A DNA stretch of 10,563 nt, taken from NCBI GenBank assembly GCA_015521095.1, contig WAOU01000093.1:1-10563 (forward strand), given 5' to 3'. Source of the stretch: Desulfurococcales archaeon (GTDB lineage Archaea > Thermoproteota > Thermoprotei_A > Sulfolobales > Acidilobaceae). Under the pieces are notes generated by a model, which made no database searches, had not been told where the DNA came from, and worked only from the letters and a program-made list of their open reading frames with translations. How positions within the stretch are numbered: the first letter of the stretch is position 1; each line of letters begins with the position of its first letter. The translations under genes and the position numbers were made by a program. Shown here one piece after another: positions 1 through 5,948 of this stretch.

Positions 1-2
1 AT

Positions 3-878
3 CACGGTGATAATAATGGTCATGCCCCCAATGATGTTGAACGCCCGATTATGGATCATATAATGGAGCTCGCTATACGTCTAAGAAGAATTTTCGTTGC
101 CGTCATCGCCATGGCAGTCATATTATCTGTTATTCCAGTTGACCGAAACGGGTATGTACCTTTAATCAGCTATTTCCCAAGCTTCGTTATCAGCCATGTT
201 CTGCCTGACCAAGTCACCTGGAGAGGAGTAACCTATACTGTTCAAATCGCCCAGTATAATCCATTTGCGGGATTCAATCTTCTCTTAAAATCGGCACTGC
301 TACTTGGTATTCTAGGAGCGAGCCCGATAATTGCCCGGGAAGTATACCTTTATATTGAACCTGCATTATATCCGCACGAAAAACAGAAGCTAAGAAGATT
401 AACCCTTGTAGCCGTAGGATTATTCATGGTAGGATTATTGATGGCTTTTGAAGTAGTCTTACCATTTGCCTTCAAAATAATGATTATCACAAGCGTATCA
501 GTAGTTGGAGACGCGAAACTAATGGCTTTTACAGATGTAGAACAGCTTTTCTCAACTATAATTCTCATTAGTGTTGCCACGGGATTAGCATTCGAAACAC
601 CGCTTATAGTATATTTATTGGTTTCCTTCGGTATCCTAAGTCCAGAATGGTTCCAGGGAGATAATCTAAAGTTCGTACTATTAGCAAGCCTTGTACTAGG
701 AGCAGTTATAAGCCCTGATCCAAGCGGTATCGGAATGCTCCTTATAGGAGGAATGATGTTCGCAGCCATAGTATTAGCAGCACGACTCGGAAGCAAGAAT
801 TCCTCTGGATATCCAAGGAAGAAGCGTCCTGTAGAGAAGTTGGAAGAAGCTCCACTTGCCCGAGTCAATGTCCTTTGA
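3..878 (+). CDS. tatC: Sec-independent (twin-arginine) translocase subunit TatC, 5' end cut by the window
   Basis: TatC is the multi-spanning membrane receptor of the Tat pathway, which exports folded proteins with twin-arginine signals. Family marks, numbered from the ATG at 51: the amino-terminal HxxELxxRLRR motif (residues 3-13), EPALYPHE (103-110) with the conserved Glu at 110, FEVVLP (133-138), the GLAFETP motif with Glu182, and SPDPS (221-225) with Asp223. About six hydrophobic segments are visible (near 14-30, 75-95, 117-140, 165-192, 207-220, 226-245), followed by a basic, charged cytoplasmic tail. The frame stays open from 51 back to position 3 with no stop, reading an acidic, Asn/His-rich stretch ending ERPI. 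The family motif normally lies a few residues inside the protein, so I infer that the real start is outside the window and that ATG 51 is internal. No TatA is visible here. The next gene starts 43 bp downstream on the same strand and may be cotranscribed. Confidence 0.93.
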   Translation, partial: HGDNNGHAPNDVERPIMDHIMELAIRLRRIFVAVIAMAVILSVIPVDRNGYVPLISYFPSFVISHVLPDQVTWRGVTYTVQIAQYNPFAGFNLLLKSALLLGILGASPIIAREVYLYIEPALYPHEKQKLRRLTLVAVGLFMVGLLMAFEVVLPFAFKIMIITSVSVVGDAKLMAFTDVEQLFSTIILISVATGLAFETPLIVYLLVSFGILSPEWFQGDNLKFVLLASLVLGAVISPDPSGIGMLLIGGMMFAAIVLAARLGSKNSSGYPRKKRPVEKLEEAPLARVNVL

Positions 879-910
879 CCGACAAGGTCAAGCATTGTGG
901 TTTCCCCGTG

Positions 911-916
911 GGGTGA
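911..916 (+). promoter_or_regulatory. Ribosome binding site setting the start of the polyferredoxin gene
   Basis: GGGTGA lies 5 nt before the ATG at 922 and fits the archaeal anti-Shine-Dalgarno. The same frame has an earlier ATG at 856, but that one lies inside the end of tatC and has no comparable site. The site overlaps the right arm of a small CCC/GGG hairpin (905-913), which could partly mask it. Confidence 0.6.
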
Positions 917-921
917 ATAGA

Positions 922-2334
922 ATGGTTCTTGTTCTATCATCAGAGATCAAGCTTCAGATTAACAACCCGTTGGTCGAGGTGCTCGTCGTCGAGCCTGGAC
1001 TAGTGAGTCAAGCAGTATTGGATATTGCTGGTATGGATCGTCACGTTGTGGCCATATATGAGGGGGCTTGGAGCGACTATCCTAATATTAGGAGACTCCT
1101 GTCAAAGAATGGTGCTAACCCTTATCTCTACATGCCGATAGATCCAGTTGAATTCAAATACACCGGGCTCAGACCCGAGGATCTCGTCATAGCAAAATAT
1201 CTATCCCATAGACTCTCTAAGGCTAGACAAGCTCATGCGACTATGTCGCATAGTAAAGAAGTTGATAGAAGAACTCTTATCACGCGAGCCCTCAGATCAC
1301 TCCTCGAATATCATAATATACCTGTACTCTCTAATCCAGGAATATGCGCTAACAGAAAACACTGCCATAACTGTATGAATGTCTGTCCATATGATGCAGT
1401 CGAAGGCAAGCCTCCACTAATCAACCCGGATAAATGCACGGGATGCGGAGTTTGTACGTGGACATGTCCCTATGAGTTGCTCAAGCCAGTGAATGGTGAT
1501 TTTGACTCGTACGAGGTACTAGTATCATTTTATGGAAAAAAGAAAACTAATGTAGATAAGATACTGATACACGTCGAGTATTCAATGTTGCCCGGTATCA
1601 GGGAGGACTTCTTGGACACTGCTAGAAAATATGGTGATATATGGATTTATCCTGTTGAGGGCATTGGAGCCGTAAGCCCATTCCATTTATTACTTGCATT
1701 AGAATCAGGAATAATCCCTATCTTAGTAGCACCGTCACAGAGTATAACTTGGAAATATACAGAGCTATATGAGCGTGCGGGAGCGATTATAGTTCAACCA
1801 AACGATAATGCTTCACTGGAACGAAGCTTGAAGACATATGAATACGAGATAGACAAGACTAGTAATCTAGAGGGACCCAGAAGAATACAACTACTATTAG
1901 GGATACCTAGTGATTCGATAGATTTTGGAGACTTACCAATTATTGGAATGATAGGTGTAAGCGATGAATGCACGTTATGCGGCGCATGCGTCAACTCGTG
2001 TCCTACAGGGGCTCTTAAGCTGAAAGAAGCAGGTGATAGTGTCGAGCTTGTATTTTATCATTTAAGGTGTATAGCCTGCCACGAATGTTTAGGAGTATGC
2101 CCTGTGGACGCAGTTAGTATAGATTATAGGATGGAAAAGAAGAGTCTTATGAAAGAAAAAGTACTAGTCAGAGACGAGACTGCGAGATGTGTGAGATGTG
2201 GAAGATCAATTGGTAGTAAGAGGATGATACGGTATATAGAAGAAACATTGTTGGCGAAGGGGCTTCCTAGGGAGGTGGTCGAGAGAGTATGGTTATGTGA
2301 GGAGTGTAAGGCTCGCTCGAAACTAGTTGTCTGA
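922..2334 (+). CDS. Polyferredoxin with two bis-[4Fe-4S] ferredoxin domains and a terminal CxxC pair
   Basis: Predicted cytoplasmic iron-sulfur electron carrier of 470 residues. The first ferredoxin domain has Cys142, 148, 151, 155 (C-x5-C-x2-C-x3-CP) and Cys172, 175, 178, 182 (classic CxxCxxCxxxCP). The second has Cys350, 353, 356, 360 and Cys383, 386, 389, 393, both classic. That is enough for four [4Fe-4S] clusters. Between them (about 195-340) lies an alpha/beta segment with a run resembling a flavodoxin-like or MvhD-like fold (LLLALESGIIPILVA); this comparison is weak. The C-terminus has C423-x2-C426 and C459-x2-C462, a possible zinc ribbon or extra cluster. Residues 1-135 are cysteine-free and not recognised. 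Start chosen from GGGTGA 5 nt before ATG 922. The stop overlaps the tail of tupC by 12 bp on the other strand. It could carry electrons for AOR, a hydrogenase or another oxidoreductase; the partner is not shown by sequence. Confidence 0.85.
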   Translation: MVLVLSSEIKLQINNPLVEVLVVEPGLVSQAVLDIAGMDRHVVAIYEGAWSDYPNIRRLLSKNGANPYLYMPIDPVEFKYTGLRPEDLVIAKYLSHRLSKARQAHATMSHSKEVDRRTLITRALRSLLEYHNIPVLSNPGICANRKHCHNCMNVCPYDAVEGKPPLINPDKCTGCGVCTWTCPYELLKPVNGDFDSYEVLVSFYGKKKTNVDKILIHVEYSMLPGIREDFLDTARKYGDIWIYPVEGIGAVSPFHLLLALESGIIPILVAPSQSITWKYTELYERAGAIIVQPNDNASLERSLKTYEYEIDKTSNLEGPRRIQLLLGIPSDSIDFGDLPIIGMIGVSDECTLCGACVNSCPTGALKLKEAGDSVELVFYHLRCIACHECLGVCPVDAVSIDYRMEKKSLMKEKVLVRDETARCVRCGRSIGSKRMIRYIEETLLAKGLPREVVERVWLCEECKARSKLVV

Positions 2335-3039
2335 ACAACTACTGTTTCCTTCATATAGAAACTTGATTGTTTCCTTGGTAGGTCCCTTGCATATTATTTT
2401 CCCATTTTCTAATACTATGAGTTGGTCACTTGTTTTCTCTATTGTTAGTGTATCATGACTGGATACGATGATTGTTTTTCCTTTGCTAGACAGTTTCCGA
2501 AGTAGACTCGTTACAAGTTTTTTCTTGGTGAAGTCTAGGTTGGAGAAGGGCTCGTCGAGAGCGATTATGTCGGGGTCCACGAGCAACGCCCTGGCGATGC
2601 CAACGAGTTGTTTTTGGCCAGTGCTGAGTTTGTGTGCTTTTTCTTCGAGGAAATGGCTTAGTCCTAGTGTATGAGCTATTGATTGGATTCTTTTATGGGC
2701 TTCTTCTCGTGGTATTTCTCGTAATTTTAGTGGATAGAGTAGATTATTGTAAACGGTGGTCCGTAGCATGATTGGTTTTTCGTGTACATATACTGTTCTC
2801 CGCCTATAGTATTCTATATTATTTGTCCATGGATCTTTTCCGTTCAGAAGTATCTTGCCCTTTAGTGGCTTGTATAGTAAGCCTGTTATTTTTAGTAGTG
2901 TTGTCTTTCCTGCCCCGTTCGAGCCTATTACTCCATAGATTATACCCGGGATAAACTCTATGGATATATCTGATATAGCGTATTGGGTCTGGCCAGGATA
3001 CTTGTAGGATACATTGTCTAGGACTAGTCGATATCCCAT
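2323..3039 (-). CDS. tupC: Tungstate ABC transporter ATP-binding protein TupC
   Basis: ATPase of the three-gene tungstate importer, 238 residues. It would couple ATP hydrolysis at the inner face of the membrane to transport through TupB. Visible motifs: Walker A GSNGAGKTT (39-47), signature LSTGQ (138-142), Walker B DIIALDEP (157-164), D-loop SNLD (166-169) and switch His195 in SSHD. Two departures are seen. The Q-loop position reads VHEKP, so Glu87 stands where Gln is usual. The signature has Thr140 in place of the usual Gly. The start overlaps the end of tupB by 16 bp, and GGTGA lies about 7 nt upstream of the ATG inside tupB, which implies translational coupling. The stop overlaps the polyferredoxin gene tail to tail by 12 bp. 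The tungstate assignment comes from TupA and TupB next door; the ATPase alone would fit any ABC importer. Confidence 0.88.
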   Translation of the reverse strand: MGYRLVLDNVSYKYPGQTQYAISDISIEFIPGIIYGVIGSNGAGKTTLLKITGLLYKPLKGKILLNGKDPWTNNIEYYRRRTVYVHEKPIMLRTTVYNNLLYPLKLREIPREEAHKRIQSIAHTLGLSHFLEEKAHKLSTGQKQLVGIARALLVDPDIIALDEPFSNLDFTKKKLVTSLLRKLSSKGKTIIVSSHDTLTIEKTSDQLIVLENGKIICKGPTKETIKFLYEGNSSCSDN

Positions 3040-3662
3040 TTTCTTTTCACCAATCTAACTAGGAGTGAGACGCCTATCGTTAGAACAACTAGAACTAGTC
3101 CTAGCTTAATCGCGTTCTCGTATTCTCCCATAGCCGTATAGAGCGCTATGCTTGTAGTAATTGTTCTAGTGAGTCCTTTAATGTTTCCGCCAACTATTAG
3201 CGCTACTCCAAGTTCTCCGATAGCCCTTGAATATCCCATTACTATGGATGCTAAGAGGCTTGGAAGTGATTGTGATATTACGAGACCAGCTACTTGTTGC
3301 TGTGTTGCTCCTAGGCTTAGTGCAAGTTCGGTGTACTTGGTTCTTGTTTCTTTTAGTGTCTGGTATGAGACTGCGGTTATGAGTGGTGTTATGAGGAGGG
3401 CTTCTCCGGTTATGATTGCTTGTGGTGTGTATAGGAGTTGGAGGAAGCCCAGGGGGCCGGCGTTGCTTAGTAGCATGTATAATAGGAGTCCTACTAGGAC
3501 TGTTGGGATTCCTACCAGTGCTTCTAGTAGGTATGCTATGTGTCGGAGACGATATGATCCGCTTAGTAGGTATGCTAGGGGTATGCTCCAGGCTGATGCG
3601 AGTATTGTTGCTGTACCGCTTATAACTATACTTCTTAGGACTATGCTGGCTAGCTCGCTCAT
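3024..3662 (-). CDS. tupB: Tungstate ABC transporter permease TupB
   Basis: Membrane channel subunit of the tungstate importer, 212 residues, which fits the compact TupB type. There are about five hydrophobic spans (near 9-33, 46-66, 82-100, 133-156, 185-202). The cytoplasmic EAA-type loop that docks on the ATPase is clear at 112-149: ELALSLGAT, then LPSLLASIVMGYSRAIGELG. It is followed by GGNIKGLTRT and TTSIALYTAMGEYENA, a pattern I associate with TupB-like permeases. The gene starts 14 bp after the tupA stop and its last 16 bp overlap tupC, so tupABC is one operon read from the promoter near 4617. Upstream of the ATG there is a weak GAGG about 12 nt away. Confidence 0.9.
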   Translation of the reverse strand: MSELASIVLRSIVISGTATILASAWSIPLAYLLSGSYRLRHIAYLLEALVGIPTVLVGLLLYMLLSNAGPLGFLQLLYTPQAIITGEALLITPLITAVSYQTLKETRTKYTELALSLGATQQQVAGLVISQSLPSLLASIVMGYSRAIGELGVALIVGGNIKGLTRTITTSIALYTAMGEYENAIKLGLVLVVLTIGVSLLVRLVKRKWDID

Positions 3663-3676
3663 TCCCGGCTATCCTC

Positions 3677-4579
3677 TTAGCTGTTGCCTGCTATTTGATT
3701 CCAGATTTCTTCTAGCTCGTCTAATTTATCTTGGGCTGGATAGAAGAGTGGTTGGCCGTATTTGTCTATTCCATAGTTGGCTATTAGCTGTTGTCCCTCT
3801 GGGGATACCAGGAAGTCTATGAATCCTTGTGCTTTGGCCTTTTCCTGTTCAGGGCATGAGGATACTATGTATGCGCTGTAGATGTTTATGAGTGCGGTGT
3901 CGTTGCTATATAATATTGTGAGGGAGGGTATTCTTCCGTCTTTCTTGTATTTTAGGTAGGTCCCTATATCGCTTAGTGTGTATGCGTGTTTCTCGCTGGC
4001 TATTACTAGTGTTTCTCCCATTCCTTGTCCTGATTCTAGGTACCATTCTTTGTTTTGGGGGTCTAGTCCTGCCTGTGCCCATAGTTGGAGTTCTTTTACG
4101 TGTGTTCCGGAGTTATCTCCTCTGCTTATGAATAGTGCTTTTCCTTTTTCTCCGGCCATGTATATTCTTTTCATGGCGTCTTCTAGGCTGGTCGCGTTGC
4201 TTATGTTTGCTGGGTCGTCTTGGGGGCCTACTATTATGAAGTAGTTGTATGCGAATATCTTGTGGTATGTGATGATTCCTTTGTCTATGTATTCTTTTTC
4301 GAGGCTTGGTGCGTGGACTAGGACCATGCAGGCGTCTCCGCGTTCTGCTCTTTTTAGGGCTTCTCCACTTCCTACTGCTATGAAGTTGATGATGGTGTCT
4401 GTGTGCTGTTTGTGATATTCTGTTCCTAGGTAGTCTAGGAGTCCCGTCGCGTAGAGGCTTGTAGTTGTAGTTGCTCTTACGTTAATCGTGTTATTGTTGT
4501 TGAGTACTAGTGTGGTTGAGGCTATTATTGCTATTAGGAGGACGGCTATTATTGCTATGTGTTTTAGTTGTAGGTTCAA
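3677..4579 (-). CDS. tupA: Tungstate-binding protein TupA (substrate-binding subunit), TTG start
   Basis: Extracytoplasmic tungstate receptor of 300 residues that hands the oxyanion to TupB. Residues 6-26 form a hydrophobic signal or membrane anchor. The mature part has the TupA hallmarks: TTTS (38-41) followed by GLL, AVGSGEAL (68-75), SRGDNSGTH with a following Glu (152-163), and ESGQGMGETL (182-191) followed by AYTLSDIGTY (199-208). These form the oxyanion pocket in the family. No ATG or GTG occurs in this frame before the mature domain, and an in-frame stop sits 15 nt upstream of the TTG at 4579. TTG is therefore the only start that keeps the signal segment; a GGGGA lies about 6 nt before it. 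First gene of tupABC, and probably regulated through the inverted repeat at 4589-4612. A WtpA- or ModA-type molybdate/tungstate protein is less likely given the TTTS and SRGDNSGTH pattern. Confidence 0.92.
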   Translation of the reverse strand: MNLQLKHIAIIAVLLIAIIASTTLVLNNNNTINVRATTTTSLYATGLLDYLGTEYHKQHTDTIINFIAVGSGEALKRAERGDACMVLVHAPSLEKEYIDKGIITYHKIFAYNYFIIVGPQDDPANISNATSLEDAMKRIYMAGEKGKALFISRGDNSGTHVKELQLWAQAGLDPQNKEWYLESGQGMGETLVIASEKHAYTLSDIGTYLKYKKDGRIPSLTILYSNDTALINIYSAYIVSSCPEQEKAKAQGFIDFLVSPEGQQLIANYGIDKYGQPLFYPAQDKLDELEEIWNQIAGNS

Positions 4580-4588
4580 TGTATGTCC

Positions 4589-4612
4589 CCGTTATCAAGA
4601 TTCTGATAACGG
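4589..4612. promoter_or_regulatory. Operator-like perfect palindrome in the tupA / ligase divergent promoter
   Basis: CCGTTATCA and TGATAACGG are perfect 9-bp inverted arms around a 6-nt spacer (AGATTC). The element lies between the tupA TATA box (4613-4620) and the tupA start (4579) and would cover the predicted tupA transcription start. It is also just upstream of the TATA box for the divergent gene. This is the usual place for an archaeal repressor site. The CGTTAT half-site resembles, from memory, half-sites of the bacterial molybdate regulator ModE, with a spacing about 2 bp shorter. Binding by a tungstate/molybdate-responsive regulator is an inference. Confidence 0.7.
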
Positions 4613-4621
4613 CATATAAAA
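4613..4621. promoter_or_regulatory. Shared TATA region for tupABC (minus) and the ligase-like gene (plus)
   Basis: The sequence CATATAAAA reads TTTTATATG on the minus strand, a good archaeal TATA box. On the minus strand a start about 26 nt away falls near 4591, inside the palindrome, giving a leader of about 12 nt before the tupA TTG. On the plus strand it would place a start near 4643, with a 38-nt leader containing the GGTGA at 4671-4675. A second weaker plus-strand candidate is ACATATACC at 4639-4647. Confidence 0.5.
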
Positions 4622-4667
4622 CGATAGACCCGCCAAGCACATATACCAGAAACAATCCAAGAACATC

Positions 4668-4675
4668 AAAGGTGA
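4668..4675 (+). promoter_or_regulatory. Strong ribosome binding site pointing at a CTG start codon
   Basis: AAAGGTGA sits 6 nt before the CTG at 4682-4684. The TGA of this site is itself an in-frame stop, so the downstream reading frame cannot be entered from further upstream. The spacing is ideal for CTG 4682 and matches the GGTGA sites of the neighbouring genes. Confidence 0.65.
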
Positions 4676-4681
4676 CAACAA

Positions 4682-5536
4682 CTGCTCAAACCCCAAAAAA
4701 TACACATCCTAGACGGATCAAACAAACCAAGCACACAACTACAAGCCTCACTCGAATACCTCATAGGACAACACCTAGAGGGAAAAATACAATCAGGACT
4801 CATAATAGGAAAATGGAAAGAACACTCCCTTCTCCTCGGATACTACCAACCCTACAAGACACTCCAAGGATACAGGGTCCTCAGAAGAATAACCGGAGGC
4901 CGAGAAGCCATCCTCACTCCCAACCACACATACCTAGGACTAGTATTCGCGAGCGAGAACCTCAAAGAAGTAGTAGAAATAGGAATCAAGCTCATCGAAT
5001 GCATAGGAAACAATGAAGGTATCATTATGGGAGCCACCAGGATCGGGCCAAGACCCCTAGCAACAGGAGTCCTAGAGATAATGGGACAATACGAGAACGA
5101 GAAAGCAATAAAGTGCATCACGAGAGATCTCTTCGATCAAAAACTAGAAGCACAAACACTAAAAGAGAATCCAGACCTACAACGACTAACAAAGCCATAC
5201 GAAGATCCAAGATGGACACGCTTCAACGGAGTAGAGACATACCCCAAAAAGTGCTCAATAAGAAGCGGAGACTTCACCCTCAGGCTTGGGTTAAGCATTG
5301 TCGAAGACAAATATATCGGCGACATGGCAATAGACGGCTCTTTCTACGCATCTCCACCAAACGAGCCCTTCAACCTCGTAAACACACTAGCGGGAATGCC
5401 AATAACTGACCAAACAATCTATGCGTTCGAAGTTAGACTAGACAAACAACTCGAGCTCTATGGAATCGAAAAAGACGAGGTTACATGCTGTCTAAAGAGG
5501 CTCGTAGGACTATATGACAAAGAACGGCCTAGGTGA
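4682..5536 (+). CDS. Divergent lipoate-protein ligase (LplA/BPL fold) homologue, probable CTG start
   Basis: Protein of 284 residues resembling lipoate-protein ligase A with its C-terminal accessory domain. The N-terminal part matches family layout: a helix with ASLEYLIGQ (22-30), KWKEHSLLLGYYQP (44-57, the usual VVLGRxQ strand), and VLRRITGG (66-73, the RRxSGGG motif). Residues 195-275 (gdFTLRLGLSIVEDKYIGDMAIDG onward, then a helix pair) match the LplB-like domain. Key residues depart from the family: the third Gly of the glycine motif is Arg74, the following His is absent (AILTP), and the catalytic GrKisG Lys appears as Arg120 in ATRIGP. It may therefore be inactive or act on another substrate. 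No ATG, GTG or TTG exists in this frame between the stop at 4673 and Met116 (5027), yet the family homology begins near 4700. With GGTGA 6 nt ahead, CTG 4682 is the best start. Its tail overlaps the MoaD-like gene by 27 bp. Divergent from tupA. Confidence 0.72.
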   Translation: MLKPQKIHILDGSNKPSTQLQASLEYLIGQHLEGKIQSGLIIGKWKEHSLLLGYYQPYKTLQGYRVLRRITGGREAILTPNHTYLGLVFASENLKEVVEIGIKLIECIGNNEGIIMGATRIGPRPLATGVLEIMGQYENEKAIKCITRDLFDQKLEAQTLKENPDLQRLTKPYEDPRWTRFNGVETYPKKCSIRSGDFTLRLGLSIVEDKYIGDMAIDGSFYASPPNEPFNLVNTLAGMPITDQTIYAFEVRLDKQLELYGIEKDEVTCCLKRLVGLYDKERPR

Positions 5537-5785
5537 GACCACTATTCTATCTCCATCCTTCAGCCTCGTATCTAGTCCATCCAAGAACGCGATACTTCTC
5601 CCATTAACTATAATATCAGTAGGAGGCCTGATCGATCCATCTTCGTCTAAAACTCTTTCTTTGACCTCCTCAGGTATTTTTTCAAGGGCATCTTTTACAG
5701 TTGATCCTTCGGGGAGATCGACTATTATCCTCGGCTTGCCGGCGAGCTGATAGTACTCCTGTATAAACATTATCTCTATTTTCAT
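5510..5785 (-). CDS. MoaD/ThiS-like ubiquitin-fold protein lacking the C-terminal Gly-Gly
   Basis: Small beta-grasp protein of 91 residues. It resembles archaeal MoaD, the sulfur carrier of molybdopterin synthase, in VDLPEGSTVKDALEKIP (22-38), DIIVNGRSIAFLDGLDTRLKDGDRIVV (57-83) and length. MoaD needs a terminal Gly-Gly that is adenylated and thiocarboxylated. Here the protein ends SPRPFFVI where the family usually reads like FPPVxGG. That tail is encoded by the last 27 bp, which overlap the convergent ligase-like gene. It lies 163 bp downstream of AOR on the same strand; MoaD-like genes are known beside AOR genes in other prokaryotes. It could be an AOR-linked accessory or partner protein, or a MoaD that has lost sulfur transfer. 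No E1-like (MoeB) or MoaE gene is in the window. The start ATG follows a GGTG by 9 nt and is the last of three overlapping ATGs. Confidence 0.8.
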   Translation of the reverse strand: MKIEIMFIQEYYQLAGKPRIIVDLPEGSTVKDALEKIPEEVKERVLDEDGSIRPPTDIIVNGRSIAFLDGLDTRLKDGDRIVVSPRPFFVI

Positions 5786-5948
5786 TCATTCATGCACCCT
5801 TATCATTGGGTTGAAATCTCAGCACTGTGAGTTATTCTGATATTATTTGGGGAAAAATATTCTGTATATGTATCGTCTCGACGCATGCTATGACACAAGG
5901 CCACATAGGTATGAATTATGAGGGAAAAAGGGGATTTTTATCTGGCTT
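5786..5948 (-). other. Intergenic region between AOR and the MoaD-like gene
   Basis: About 163 bp. On the minus strand it holds an oligo-T run (5925-5929, CCCCTTTTTCCC context) about 20 nt after the AOR stop, a possible terminator. An A/T-rich AATAATATC near 5838-5846 could be the TATA box for the MoaD-like gene. GGTG at 5795-5798 is followed by ATGAATGAATGA. No RNA gene or protein frame is supported here. Confidence 0.4.

Noticed and set aside
856..921. ATG 856 as the start of the polyferredoxin gene
   Set aside because: It lies within tatC and lacks a ribosome site, while ATG 922 has GGGTGA at 5 nt.
350..940. Minus-strand frame antisense to tatC
   Set aside because: It is a shadow of the conserved TatC frame, and the product shows no recognisable domain.
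3148..3822. Long plus-strand frame opposite tupB and tupA
   Set aside because: It is the complement of conserved transporter genes, its product has no coherent domain, and no promoter or ribosome site supports it.
4510..5016. A plus-strand open frame across the tupA start and the first half of the ligase-like gene
   Set aside because: Its product is a Leu/Gly run followed by an Arg/Thr/Pro-rich stretch with no domain. It crosses the tupA promoter and lies in a different frame from the recognisable RRITGG motif.
5027..5536. ATG 5027 as the start of the ligase-like gene
   Set aside because: It would discard 115 upstream codons that carry the ligase core motifs, and there is no good ribosome site ahead of it.
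5829..5845. TTCTGATA near the MoaD-like promoter, shared with the right half of the tupA palindrome
   Set aside because: Only an 8-bp match without the second arm; too short to call a second operator.
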